64,000 bases of DNA from Novosphingobium profundi (GCF_020524485.1 NZ_JAIVLF010000003.1:1-64000); one strand, 5' to 3'. Positions 20,013 to 28,404 are shown, counted from the stretch's first letter. Translations and numbers: made by a program. The notes: generated from the letters alone by a model not told the origin.

Positions 20013-21236
20013 ATGGGTGAGATCCACGTCAACGCCAAGTTCCTGGGCGCCGGGCTCAACGGGGTCCACCGCACTGCGGCCGAATTCACGCAGCAATTGG
20101 TGCGCCGGGCCCGCCAGCCGGGAGGGCAGGCGACCTCGCGCACGCGTGGCCCGAGCGGGCACGAGGAACACGGGCACACGGTCCGTCTGCTCAGCCCCCC
20201 CGGCGCCGAAGCGCTGGCGGGGCTCACGCCCGAAGTGCGCAAAGGCGCCTTCGGCACCGGTCAGGGCTGGGAAATGCTCACCCTTCCGCGCGCCGCACGC
20301 CGCGCTCTGCTCGTCAATTTCTGCAATCTGGCCCCGCTGCTGCACGCAAACAGCGCGGTGATGATCCACGACGCGCAGACCTTCCTCTACCCAGAGGACT
20401 ATTCCGGGCGCCAGGCGCGCGCCTATCGCCACCTGCTGCCCTGGATCGGTCGCCGCGCCCGCCGCGTCCTCACCGTCTCCGAATTCGCCCGGCAAAGCCT
20501 CGCCAGCTTCGGCATCGCCCCGCTCGACAAGATCGATGTGGTCCACAACGGCACCGACCACCTGACCCGCGAGCCCCCCGACAACGAAGTGCTCGAGCGG
20601 CTCGGCCTTTCCCGCGGCAGCTACGTCCTGACAATGGGATCGGCCAAGGGTTACAAGAACATGCGCACGGTATTTGAGGCGCTGCAGGCCCCACTAGCCG
20701 GGGGCCAACGGCTGGTCGTTGCCGGTGGGCCGGGAGCGCTCGCCTACCATGACCGGGGCTGGACGCCCCCCGCCCATGCCCTCTTCACCGGCTTCGTCAG
20801 CGATGCCGAACTGCGCGCGCTCTATGCAGGCGCAAGCGCCTTCCTGTTTCCCTCCCTGACCGAAGGTTTCGGCCTCCCTCCTGTCGAGGCGATGCACAGC
20901 GGCACGCCCGTCATCGCCGCCCATGCCGGTGCCATGCCCGAGGTTTGCAGCGATGGCGCCCTCCTCGTATCGCCCGAGGATCCGCGGGCCTGGCGCGAAG
21001 CCGTGGACGCCCTGCTCTCCAGCCGCGAGCTTGCCCGCCACCTTGTCGCACGAGGGGGCCAGCGCGCCGCCCAGTTGAGCTGGAACGCCGCCGGAGACCG
21101 GCTGTGGCAGGTTCTCGAACCACTGATCCCGCCCACGCGCCCCGCGACAGCAGGCAAGGCTTCAGGGAGGCCCGCCTATGGCTGGGATTCGGGCGGCTCC
21201 TCGTTTTCGACAAGTTCGGCAATCTCGAAGCGATAA
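20013..21236 (+). CDS. Family 4 glycosyltransferase (group 1)
   Basis: The 407-residue enzyme has the GT-B fold. The N-terminal half begins MGEIHVNAKFLGAGLNGVHR. The C-terminal nucleotide-sugar domain has LTMGSAKGYKNMRTVFEAL and the E-x7-E motif in FPSLTEGFGLPPVEAMHSG, followed by TPVIAAHAGAMPEVCSDGA. It probably acts with the GT2, flippase and initiating transferase to build the exopolysaccharide repeat. GGGGGCAGG precedes the ATG at 20013; upstream in-frame codons look like the intergenic stretch. Its last 61 bases overlap the 3' end of the opposing small gene at 21176, an unusual tail-to-tail overlap. Confidence 0.9.
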   Translation: MGEIHVNAKFLGAGLNGVHRTAAEFTQQLVRRARQPGGQATSRTRGPSGHEEHGHTVRLLSPPGAEALAGLTPEVRKGAFGTGQGWEMLTLPRAARRALLVNFCNLAPLLHANSAVMIHDAQTFLYPEDYSGRQARAYRHLLPWIGRRARRVLTVSEFARQSLASFGIAPLDKIDVVHNGTDHLTREPPDNEVLERLGLSRGSYVLTMGSAKGYKNMRTVFEALQAPLAGGQRLVVAGGPGALAYHDRGWTPPAHALFTGFVSDAELRALYAGASAFLFPSLTEGFGLPPVEAMHSGTPVIAAHAGAMPEVCSDGALLVSPEDPRAWREAVDALLSSRELARHLVARGGQRAAQLSWNAAGDRLWQVLEPLIPPTRPATAGKASGRPAYGWDSGGSSFSTSSAISKR

Positions 21237-21463
21237 CCCGCCCAGCCCCGCTTGCGCGCGCCGTCGCCAGCGGGTCCTTTCAACTTCTTCGCCTCTGCCA
21301 GACTGCGGGTGTGTCCCCAGAAGACCTCGGTCTTGCCATTCTCCAGCTCGGCCACGATGCGCCAGTAGTGGGTGAAGGGATCTGCCGTGGGGCCAATCGT
21401 CTTCACATAGCCATCGGGCAGCGTGGCGGTGAGATAGCGCTTCTTCCGGGATTTGCGGGCCAT
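21176..21463 (-). CDS. Conserved hypothetical protein, 95 residues
   Basis: The protein opens with a very basic stretch (MARKSRKKRYLTATLPDGYV) followed by a compact region with HYWRIVAELENGKTEVFWGHTRSLAEAKKLK and an acidic Pro-rich tail. I do not recognise a family or function. It is probably real: the start at 21463 is defined by ATG, composition is even, and codon use is like its neighbours. The Trp/aromatic pattern suggests a small folded domain rather than a chance frame. The basic start could bind nucleic acid, which is a guess. Its 3' end overlaps the convergent glycosyltransferase by 61 bases. Confidence 0.55.
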   Translation of the reverse strand: MARKSRKKRYLTATLPDGYVKTIGPTADPFTHYWRIVAELENGKTEVFWGHTRSLAEAKKLKGPAGDGARKRGWAGYRFEIAELVENEEPPESQP

Positions 21464-21553
21464 GTCCTGCGCCTTACCCGCAGAGTTCCGACCCCGTCCA
21501 GACGAATGCGAATGGGCCTGCAAGGAAGAAAGCGGAAGAAGGCAATCCAGATC

Positions 21554-21666
21554 CAAGGGGCCATCGCCCCTTGACCCCAAAACGGGCGACCTTACCTCTC
21601 TCGGCCACCGCAGCGCGCGCAAAGTAAGCTCGACAGTTCCGGGAGCCCGAGGGCGATGGCCCTCGG
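21554..21666 (+). repeat. Composite hairpin element (copy 3, first of tandem array)
   Basis: Module B is at 21554-21573 and module A at 21647-21666, 113 bp in all, both stems perfect. It is the first unit of a tandem array with 169-base period. Confidence 0.93.
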
Positions 21667-21722
21667 AAAGTTCATCTTTCCCTCCCTCGCGAGGAAGGAG
21701 GCGGAAGAGGGCAATCCAGATC

Positions 21723-21835
21723 CAAGGGGCCATCGCCCCTTGCCCCCGAAATCGGCAACCTCACCTCTCTCCGCCACCGCAGCGCGCGCAAAGTAAGCTC
21801 GACAGTTTGGGGAGCCCGAGGGCGATGGCCCTCGG
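21723..21835 (+). repeat. Composite hairpin element (copy 4, second of tandem array)
   Basis: Module B is at 21723-21742 and module A at 21816-21835. It starts exactly 169 bases after copy 3. The spacer between units (starting AAGTTCATCTT and rich in GGAAGG) is also repeated. Confidence 0.93.
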
Positions 21836-21891
21836 AAAGTTCATCTTCCCTCCTTCGCCAGGAAGGAAGCGGAGGAAGACTGTAATGATTT

Positions 21892-21910
21892 CAAGGGACC
21901 ATCGCCCATG
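21892..21910 (+). repeat. Truncated third unit of the tandem array
   Basis: A partial module B (CAAGGGACCATCGCCCATG) begins exactly 169 bases after copy 4 and is cut off where the terminator of the TonB receptor gene begins. Confidence 0.75.
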
Positions 21911-21944
21911 AAAAAGGGGCGCCGGACAGATGCCCGGCGCCCCC
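21911..21944 (-). terminator. Rho-independent terminator of the first TonB-dependent receptor
   Basis: On the minus strand a 10-bp GGGGCGCCGG/CCGGCGCCCC stem (21916-21925 with 21934-21943) is followed by TTTTT. It lies about 34 bases after the receptor stop codon. Confidence 0.87.
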
Positions 21945-21977
21945 AATTCACGTGGACTTTCGTCCCGGTTGCAAACC

Positions 21978-24803
21978 TTAGAAGGTCATGCGGCCCGAGA
22001 TGAAGAAGTCGCGGCCCAGCACGTCGTAGACACCCGGCCAGGTGTTGGTCTGCTGCTGGTTGTCGCCCATGATCGGCGGCTGCTTGTCGAACAGGTTGTT
22101 GACACCTGCGGTCAGCGTGAAGTTCTCGCTGACGTCGGCCGAAAGGGTGAGGTCGAACTGGTCGTACGAGCCCAGACGCTCCACCGCGTACTCGGTCGAG
22201 GGATCGTCGTCGCTCACCGCACCCACGTGGCGCCAGCGGATGCTGGTGGTCAGCGGTCCATCGATGAGGCTCAGACGCGAGGTCCACTTCCACTTCGGAG
22301 TCGGCTGACCGCAGACCAGCGTACCGAACTGGCCGGCGCACTCATAGGTCTCTTCGGGCAGGTCGGCCACCGGAGTGTAGATGTTGCTGATCGTGTAGTT
22401 GCCCAGGACGTTGAACGAGATGCGCGCATCTTCGCCCATCAGGCCCTTGCCGATGCTGGTCATGTAGCTGACTTCGAAGTCGATACCTTCGACTTCCAGC
22501 GCGCCGGTGTTGGCGTTCAGGATCGCCGGCGGGTTTTCGCCGTCGAGCTGACCAAGAGCGTTACGCGAGCCAACGAAGGCCTGGCAGTACTCGCTGTTGA
22601 TGTCCTGGATCACGTTGTAGCACAGGTTCAGCGAGTTCGCGAGACCGCCACCCAGCGTCGAGATCGCACCGTCGACCTTGATGTTGTACCAGTCGACCGT
22701 GGCGACGAAGCCCGGCAGGAAGGTCGGCGTGAAGACCGCACCGGCCGTCCACGAGTCCGAGGTTTCTTCCTGCAGGTCGGCATTGCCGCCAAACAGGCCC
22801 TGGATCTGCGTGTTGAGCTGGATCGTGTCGGTCCAGACGGCACTGTTGGGAACGCCGCTGGCAACGCAGAGCTGACGCACGACGTCGGTCTGGCCGGCCG
22901 CAGCCTGGTTGGCACCGCACGGGTCGGTTGCGCCCGGGAAGCCCTGCGACTGGCCGCCGAACAGTTCGTCCACGTTCGGAGCACGGACCGCACGCTGGTA
23001 CTGACCGCGCAGGGTCACGTCCGGGATCGGCGCGTATTCGAGGCCACCGGCATAGGCCCACACGCCGCCCACGGCGCCGAGCGAGTAGTCCGAATAGCGC
23101 ACAGCGCCGGTCGCCTCGAGGCGGTAGACGCCCGGGGTGTCGGTCACGAGCGGCACGCGAAGCTCGGCGAAGAGCTCCTTGACGTCGTAGGCGCCCTGGG
23201 TCGGCAGGCCAGCGTTGAAGCCGATCACGTCACCCGAGGACAGCGCGGTGTCGGGGATGAACTCCGACGAGACGCGGCGGTATTCCGCACCGATCGCGAA
23301 GCCGACATCGTCGCGGCTCATGCCGGTGTTGAACAGCGAACCGCTGATGACGCCCGAAGCGACCTGGAGGGTCGAGATCTCGGTGTTCTGCGCGGTGATC
23401 GCGATCTGGTCGGCCATGGCCTGCGTGAGCGTGCCCGGACCGTAGATGTTGATGCCCGGAGCCGAACCGTCGAGACCGGCCTGGAAGGCCGAGCGCGAGA
23501 CGTTGCCGCTCTGGATGTTCGAGTTACGCGTACGCGCGAACATGTAGTACGCGTCGTAGTTGATGTTGCTGGTGATCTCACCACGCGCACCGAGCAGGAC
23601 GCGGAAGGCGCTACGCTCGTCGAGCGAGTTACGCGCACCGACCTCGAGGGTACGACGCTGGACCGACATGGCCACCTGGCCGTCGCCATCAGTGTCGAGC
23701 TGGTTCATCGCGGCAACGTCGGCAGCCGAGATGAACTGCGAGGCGGTCGCGATGTCGATGTTGAACGTGCCGGTCACCGGGGTGGCGGCCAGTTCGTTGG
23801 CAACGCGGTTGTTGACGTACGAAACTTCGGTGTAGGCGGTGTGGCCGTCCGAGAATTCGTAGTCGGCATAGCCACCCATCAGGTAGCGTTCCTGCGGAAC
23901 CATCAGGTAGTTGACGGGACCGTAGTTGTAGAGATCGGTGCCGACGCGCGGACGCGACGAACCCGGTGTCTCGTAGAAGGCGCCCGGCGAGCAGTAGACG
24001 TTGCCGGTGGGGCAGTCAGCGGCCGCGAGGGTCGAGGTGAAACGGCCCTGCGGGGTGGTCGACGAACCGCCCGGGATGATGCCGCCTTCGTAGTCGTCCC
24101 AGTTCACGTCTTCCGAGAACTTGCGGGCCGAGGCGAAGACGTCCTTGCGGTCGTAGTATTCGCCGTAGACGGTGGCGTGGCCGCGGCCGTCGGCGAATTC
24201 GCCGCCGAAGGCGAAGTTGGCGGTCAGGCGCTGGCCGTCGCCACGGCTGGTAACGCCGTACTGCGCGCCCATTTCAAGGCCCTGCACGTCCTTGAGGCGG
24301 AAGTTGACGACACCTGCAAGCGCGTCCGAACCGTACACGGCCGAAGCACCGCCGGTCACGACGTCGACCGACTCGAGCAGGAACGAGGGGATGGTGTTGA
24401 GGTCGACGATCTGCTGGGTATCGTAGAACATCCAGCGACGGCCGTTGACCAGGACCATGGTACGTGCCGAACCCAGACCGCGCAGGTTGAGCGTCGCGAC
24501 GCCGCCACCCGGGTTGTTCGAGAACGAGGTGGTGCCCGGAACAACCTGCGGCAGGGTGTTGATGACGCTTTCGACGTTCACCGCACCCGACAGGGCGAAC
24601 TCTTCGCTGTCGACGACGGCGACAGGCGCTGCCGATTCCACGTTGCGGCGCGCAATGCGCGAACCGGTGACGATGATCTCGCCGCTGGGCTCGGACGCCT
24701 CGGCCGGCCCGGTCTGGGCATAGGCGTTCGTCGAGACCAGAGCCGCCGCCGCGGTCAGGCTCGTCGCGCTGATCAGCGCGGCCTTCTTCAGGTGTGTTTT
24801 CAC
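21978..24803 (-). CDS. TonB-dependent outer-membrane receptor
   Basis: The 941-residue protein imports a bulky substrate through the outer membrane with TonB/ExbBD energy. A signal peptide (KKAALISATSLTAAAALVSTNAYAQ) is followed by the plug domain (EIIVTGSRIARRNVESAAPVAVVD to about 160, with LNLRGLGSARTMVLVNGRRW and GGASAVYGSDALAGVVNF). The long beta barrel ends with the aromatic terminus FFISGRMTF. It resembles the sphingomonad/Caulobacter receptors used for glycans, peptides or other nutrients; the substrate is not predictable. The best start is GTG at 24803 (MKTHLKKAAL), about ten bases after AAGGGA. It is paralogous to the receptor at 32929, shares FTPTFLPGF with it, and faces the SDR gene across a divergent promoter region. 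Confidence 0.93.
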   Translation of the reverse strand: MKTHLKKAALISATSLTAAAALVSTNAYAQTGPAEASEPSGEIIVTGSRIARRNVESAAPVAVVDSEEFALSGAVNVESVINTLPQVVPGTTSFSNNPGGGVATLNLRGLGSARTMVLVNGRRWMFYDTQQIVDLNTIPSFLLESVDVVTGGASAVYGSDALAGVVNFRLKDVQGLEMGAQYGVTSRGDGQRLTANFAFGGEFADGRGHATVYGEYYDRKDVFASARKFSEDVNWDDYEGGIIPGGSSTTPQGRFTSTLAAADCPTGNVYCSPGAFYETPGSSRPRVGTDLYNYGPVNYLMVPQERYLMGGYADYEFSDGHTAYTEVSYVNNRVANELAATPVTGTFNIDIATASQFISAADVAAMNQLDTDGDGQVAMSVQRRTLEVGARNSLDERSAFRVLLGARGEITSNINYDAYYMFARTRNSNIQSGNVSRSAFQAGLDGSAPGINIYGPGTLTQAMADQIAITAQNTEISTLQVASGVISGSLFNTGMSRDDVGFAIGAEYRRVSSEFIPDTALSSGDVIGFNAGLPTQGAYDVKELFAELRVPLVTDTPGVYRLEATGAVRYSDYSLGAVGGVWAYAGGLEYAPIPDVTLRGQYQRAVRAPNVDELFGGQSQGFPGATDPCGANQAAAGQTDVVRQLCVASGVPNSAVWTDTIQLNTQIQGLFGGNADLQEETSDSWTAGAVFTPTFLPGFVATVDWYNIKVDGAISTLGGGLANSLNLCYNVIQDINSEYCQAFVGSRNALGQLDGENPPAILNANTGALEVEGIDFEVSYMTSIGKGLMGEDARISFNVLGNYTISNIYTPVADLPEETYECAGQFGTLVCGQPTPKWKWTSRLSLIDGPLTTSIRWRHVGAVSDDDPSTEYAVERLGSYDQFDLTLSADVSENFTLTAGVNNLFDKQPPIMGDNQQQTNTWPGVYDVLGRDFFISGRMTF

Positions 24804-25311
24804 TAGTTGTGTGTCCCTTGTTGCTTCAGATCTCCCGACAGGTGCGTGACCAATCCTGCCAGGTGACCCGGATGCCGGTGGTCCAACACGCGTTGCGCGC
24901 AGGACCGCCATGCGTCAGTTTTGTTGCGTTCTCGCGGGCGCCTTTCAATCCCATGTTGTGCATGACGGAAAAATGACGCGACGCCTGTTGCCTTGTTGCA
25001 ACATCACTGTGGGCGCCGTTTGTTGCTCATGTTTTGTCGGTCGATTTCCGCTGCATCGCAGCCCCGCACGACAAATGCGCATGCGCTTGGTTTACACGTG
25101 ACCATCTTTCGGAAAAGCACATGATTGTGAAATCTTATTGCTTAGCTCCGATATTCCGACCGAGCGCAATTGACCCTTTCAATCCTCCGACTTAATCACG
25201 CGGTTAAACAAGCCGCACCCGGATCAAGCCGATTGCAAGAATGCAACGGTGCCCCTGCAGCCCATGCTGCAAGGGCAAAATGGCGCGGCCCAAAGAAGGG
25301 AATCACAAGCC
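24804..25311. other. Divergent regulatory region, receptor / SDR
   Basis: About 508 bases without a gene, AT-richer than their surroundings. It holds TGTTGCAACA (24994-25003, a perfect 10-bp palindrome) and TTGCA-AGAA-TGCAA (25233-25246) shortly upstream of the SDR gene. The latter has the same layout as the GTTGCA-N4-TGCAAC dyads before clpB and valS. Promoters for both flanking genes must lie here. Confidence 0.5.
25233..25246. promoter_or_regulatory. TTGCA-N4-TGCAA dyad upstream of the SDR gene
   Basis: A perfect inverted repeat of 5-bp arms with an AGAA spacer, 66 bases before the SDR start. It could be an operator for the TetR regulator encoded two genes on, or for a more general factor, given the related dyads elsewhere. 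Confidence 0.35.
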
Positions 25312-26097
25312 ATGAAACTGGCAGAGGATGTCGCAACGATCGTCACCGGAGGGGCCTCGGGCCTGGGGGCCGCCACCGCCCGCGCCTTGCGCACGCAGGG
25401 CGTGAAGGTCGCCCTGTTCGACCGCAACCGCGAGGCCGTCACGGCGCTGGCCGAGGAGATCGGAGCCGTCGCTTGCGTGGTCGACGTTACCGATGAAGAC
25501 AGCGTGGCGCAGGGCTTTGCGCAGGCCCGCGCGGCCAACGGGCAGGAGCGGATCCTGGTCAACTGCGCCGGGATCGCGCCAGCCGCCCGCACTGTCGGGC
25601 GCGAGCGGGACAGCGGGGCGCGCACGCGCCACGACATGGCGCTGTTCGAGGCAGCGGTCGCGATCAATCTCGTCGGCACCTTCCGGTGTTGCACCTATGC
25701 CGCACAGGGCATGACCACGCTGCCCCCGCAAGGGCCGGACGGCGCGCGCGGGGTCATCGTCAACACCGCCTCGATCGCGGCCGAGGACGGGCAGATCGGC
25801 CAGGCCGCCTACGCCGGGTCCAAGGGCGGGGTGGCGGCGATGACGCTCCCCCTCGCGCGCGACCTCATGGCCGACGGCATCCGCGTCAACACGATCCTGC
25901 CCGGCATCTTTGCAACGCCGATGGTCGCCGGAATGCCCGCCCCCGTCCAGGAGGCGCTCGGCGCCGCGGTCCCCTTCCCCAAGCGCCTGGGCCAGCCCGA
26001 GGAATACGCGCGCCTGGCCTTGTTCATCGCCGAGAACGACTACCTCAACGCCGCCACGATCCGTCTCGACGGCGCGGTGCGCATGGGACCGAAGTAA
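25312..26097 (+). CDS. Short-chain dehydrogenase/reductase, probable 3-hydroxyacyl-CoA dehydrogenase type
   Basis: The 261-residue enzyme is a classical SDR: the Rossmann loop TGGASGLGAATARAL, NCAGIAPAART for the NAG motif, NTASIAAEDGQIGQAAYAGSKGG carrying the catalytic Ser and Tyr-x3-Lys, and NTILPGIFATPM after it. The pattern, including ATIRLDGAVRMGPK at the end, fits the human HSD10-like type II 3-hydroxyacyl-CoA dehydrogenases acting with NAD in fatty or branched acyl-CoA breakdown. That substrate assignment is likely, not certain. The ATG at 25312 follows AAGAAGGG. A TetR regulator gene follows after 71 bases and an MTA phosphorylase gene overlaps the latter, so a three-gene operon is probable. 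Confidence 0.88.
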   Translation: MKLAEDVATIVTGGASGLGAATARALRTQGVKVALFDRNREAVTALAEEIGAVACVVDVTDEDSVAQGFAQARAANGQERILVNCAGIAPAARTVGRERDSGARTRHDMALFEAAVAINLVGTFRCCTYAAQGMTTLPPQGPDGARGVIVNTASIAAEDGQIGQAAYAGSKGGVAAMTLPLARDLMADGIRVNTILPGIFATPMVAGMPAPVQEALGAAVPFPKRLGQPEEYARLALFIAENDYLNAATIRLDGAVRMGPK

Positions 26098-26168
26098 AAA
26101 GCCAAGCCGGAAAAGAGAGCCTGCAAAAGGGCTTGCACCGCGCGGCGGGAGCGAGGAAGGATCAGGAC

Positions 26169-26798
26169 ATGGCGGACAAACAGGATCTCAATGCCCCCCC
26201 GGGCGCGCGCGCGCTGCTGCTCGACACGGCCAGCGCGATCATGCGCGACGGCGATGTCATCGACATCTCGCTCTCCGAACTCTCGCTGCGCTCCGGGCTC
26301 AACTCCGCACTGGTGAAGTACTACTTCGGCAACAAGGCGGGGCTGCTCAAGGCCCTCCTCGACCGCGACTGGGAGGCCATCGTCACCTCGGTCGACGCGC
26401 TGGTCGCCAAGGACGGCTGGGCCCCCGAGGCCAAGCTGCGGCGCCATATCCTCAAGGTCGTCGACACCTTCTACGAGGTGCCCTACCTCAACCGCCTGAC
26501 CATGCGCGTCATCCGCGAGAGCGACGATGCCGAGGCACGCCGCATCGCTGACTGTTACCTGTCGCCGATGTACCGCGCCTACGAAAGCCTGATCGGCGAC
26601 GGCGTGGCGGCCGGGGTCTTCCGCCCCACCGACCCGCAGCTCTTCTACTTCACCGTGACCGGGGCGGCCGACCGCTTCTTCTCGGCGCGCCTCGTCCTCA
26701 AGCACTGCTTCGACCAGGACACGTTGACCGAGACCCTGCGCGACCGCTATCGCGAACACACTCTCGACATCATCATGGCAGGTATCCTTGCGCGCTGA
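26169..26798 (+). CDS. TetR-family transcriptional regulator
   Basis: The 209-residue repressor-type protein has an N-terminal helix-turn-helix (ALLLDTASAIMRDGDVIDISLSELSLRSGLNSALVKYYFGNKAGLLKALLDRDW) with the TetR hallmark YYFGNKxGLL. The C-terminal ligand-binding domain (LRRHILKVVDTFYEVPYLNRLTMRVIRES) is of the TetR_C type found with acyl-CoA and other lipid regulators. It is encoded directly after the SDR gene, so control of the SDR operon is the simplest idea. The dyad TTGCA-AGAA-TGCAA upstream of the SDR gene is a candidate site but is not proven. AGGA before the ATG at 26169 supports the start. Its last 11 bases overlap the next gene. Confidence 0.92.
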   Translation: MADKQDLNAPPGARALLLDTASAIMRDGDVIDISLSELSLRSGLNSALVKYYFGNKAGLLKALLDRDWEAIVTSVDALVAKDGWAPEAKLRRHILKVVDTFYEVPYLNRLTMRVIRESDDAEARRIADCYLSPMYRAYESLIGDGVAAGVFRPTDPQLFYFTVTGAADRFFSARLVLKHCFDQDTLTETLRDRYREHTLDIIMAGILAR

Positions 26799-27678
26799 AA
26801 AATCGCCGTTCTGGCACATCGGGGTCCTTGGTGGATCGGGTCTTGCGGCCGGTATCGAACTGGAGGACGCGCAGGAGATCGAGGTCGCCAGCCCCTTCGG
26901 AAAACCATCCGGCCCGGTCACCACCGGACGTATCGGCAACGTGCGCTTCACGTTCCTCGCGCGCCACGGCGCGGGCCACGCGATCCCGCCGTCGCAGATC
27001 AACTACCGCGCCAATATCGACGTCCTCAAGCGCTGCGGCGTTACCGATGTCGTCTCGCTCTCGGCGATCGGCTCGCTGTGCGAGGACATGGCGCCCGGGC
27101 ACATGGTCATGGTCGACCAGTTCATCGACCGCACCAGCCAGCGCACCAACAGCTTCTTTGGCACGGGCCTCGTCGCCCATGTCTCGATGGCCGACCCTAC
27201 CTGCGAGCGCCTGCGCGAAGCGCTGGGCGAGGCCGCGAGCCTGGCGGGCGGGCACGTCCACACCAAGGGCACCTACGTGTGCATTGAAGGCCCGCAGTTC
27301 TCCAGCCGCGCGGAAAGCCGCATGTACCAGGCCTGGGGCGCCGACGTGATCGGCATGACCGCAATGCCCGAAGCGCGCCTCGCACGCGAAGCCGAACTCC
27401 CCTACGCCACGCTGGGCATGGTCACCGACTACGACTGCTGGCGCGAGGAGGAAGAGGGCGTGGAAGTCAGCCACGTGCTCGAAGTCATGCACAAGAACGC
27501 GGAAATCGCACGCAAAACGGTGCGCGAACTCGCCAAGGGGCTGCCCGAACGGCGCGAGCCGGTCGGCATCGACACCGCCCTCGAATACGCGCTCATCACC
27601 GCCCCCGACGCGCGCGATCCCGCCCTCGTCCGCCGCCTCGACGCGGTCGCCTGCCGCCTCTTCGGCGAGAAGGACTGA
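26788..27678 (+). CDS. mtnP: S-methyl-5'-thioadenosine phosphorylase
   Basis: The 296-residue enzyme cleaves methylthioadenosine with phosphate to adenine and methylthioribose-1-phosphate in the methionine salvage pathway. The phosphate/nucleoside motifs of the PNP/MTAP class are clear: GVLGGSGL near the start, FLARHGAGHAIPPSQINYRAN, LSAIGSL, IEGPQFSSRAESRMYQAWG and VIGMTAMPEARLAREAEL, followed by ATLGMVTDYDCW. The length matches the family. The TTG start at 26788 overlaps the TetR gene by 11 bases, indicating translational coupling. The rest of the salvage pathway is not in the window. A solo A hairpin at 27713 follows the gene. Confidence 0.93.
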   Translation: MRAEKSPFWHIGVLGGSGLAAGIELEDAQEIEVASPFGKPSGPVTTGRIGNVRFTFLARHGAGHAIPPSQINYRANIDVLKRCGVTDVVSLSAIGSLCEDMAPGHMVMVDQFIDRTSQRTNSFFGTGLVAHVSMADPTCERLREALGEAASLAGGHVHTKGTYVCIEGPQFSSRAESRMYQAWGADVIGMTAMPEARLAREAELPYATLGMVTDYDCWREEEEGVEVSHVLEVMHKNAEIARKTVRELAKGLPERREPVGIDTALEYALITAPDARDPALVRRLDAVACRLFGEKD

Positions 27679-27712
27679 GAGAGAAGGTAAAAGGTAGATG
27701 TTCCGAGGGCCA

Positions 27713-27732
27713 TCGCCCTCGGGCTCTCCAAA
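27713..27732 (-). repeat. Solo A-type hairpin
   Basis: A perfect CCGAGGGC-CATC-GCCCTCGG hairpin lies 34 bases after the MTA phosphorylase stop. The linker GGCTCTCCAAATTGTCGA follows, but no module B can be found, so the composite is truncated. Confidence 0.85.
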
Positions 27733-27936
27733 TTGTCGAGCCTGGCGCAGGCAACCGATCACGGCCGATAATGGCTTGGCGGCGTGGACAAATTCCTACG
27801 TCGGGTTCGCGCTCATTTGCGACGCTCAGCAGCCGGGTTGGTCGTCTTCGAAGCTGCCTTCGCGCTCAACGGACAGCAGGCAGAGCGGGCGGCTTTGATG
27901 CAGCGGCTGCACAGGGCCCAACCTTTCACCGCCTTC

Positions 27937-27963
27937 GTCATTCCCGCGAAGGCGGGAATCCAG
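27937..27963. repeat. 27-bp repeat, left boundary of the GIY-YIG remnant
   Basis: It contains the hairpin TTCCCGC-GAA-GGCGGGAA and is exactly the reverse complement of 28210-28236. A third exact copy is at 43389-43415. It starts GTCA and ends TCCAG. Confidence 0.9.
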
Positions 27964-27976
27964 TAGCAACCTCGCC

Positions 27977-28144
27977 ATGAAGGATACCTTCGCGCCCTCA
28001 GTCTACATGCTTGCCTCGGGCCGAAACGGCACGCTCTACACCGGAGTTACGTCGAATCTGATCCACCGCCTCGCCCAGCACCGCAGCAATCATTTCCACG
28101 GCTTCAGCACTCGTTATGGAACCGAGGCTGGAAGCTCCGACTGA
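27977..28144 (+). pseudogene. GIY-YIG nuclease gene remnant (internal deletion and frameshift)
   Basis: Fifty-five codons from an ATG 14 bases after the left repeat read SVYMLASGRNGTLYTGVTSN followed by LIHRLAQHRSNHFHGFSTRY. This is the start of a GIY-YIG domain of the YhbQ/UvrC-like family, with the catalytic Tyr pair and Arg. Normal members have 90-100 residues. Here the middle is deleted. A +1 frame then gives the usual C-terminal WKLRLIEEGNPA, a TGA where Trp is expected, then RDLATDLGFEAVR and a stop at 28206-28208. The gene is therefore broken. The intact form would cut DNA. Its tight framing by inverted repeats suggests a mobile unit. Confidence 0.75.
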
Positions 28145-28209
28145 TCGAGGAAGGTAATCCGGCGTGACGCGATCTGGCCACGGATCTGGGATTTGAAGCG
28201 GTGCGCTGA

Positions 28210-28236
28210 CTGGATTCCCGCCTTCGCGGGAATGAC
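28210..28236. repeat. 27-bp repeat, right boundary of the GIY-YIG remnant
   Basis: This is an exact inverted copy of 27937-27963 and begins one or two bases after the stop codon of the remnant's C-terminal frame. Confidence 0.9.
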
Positions 28237-28404
28237 GAAGAGTTGGATGCTCACTCATGCGGCGCCAATCTACTTTGTCCGTCCGTAATCCGACGTTCCG
28301 CAACCGGCCCACTTCAGATGCTCCAATCGATGCTGTATTTGTCCGCGCGGCCCGAGGCCCCTGATCGGGAACAGCGAACGAGGGAAGCTGGAAAGACCTC
28401 TTTT

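Noticed and set aside
27977..28208. An intact GIY-YIG nuclease gene
   Set aside because: The middle of the domain is deleted, the frame shifts, and a TGA replaces an expected Trp codon.
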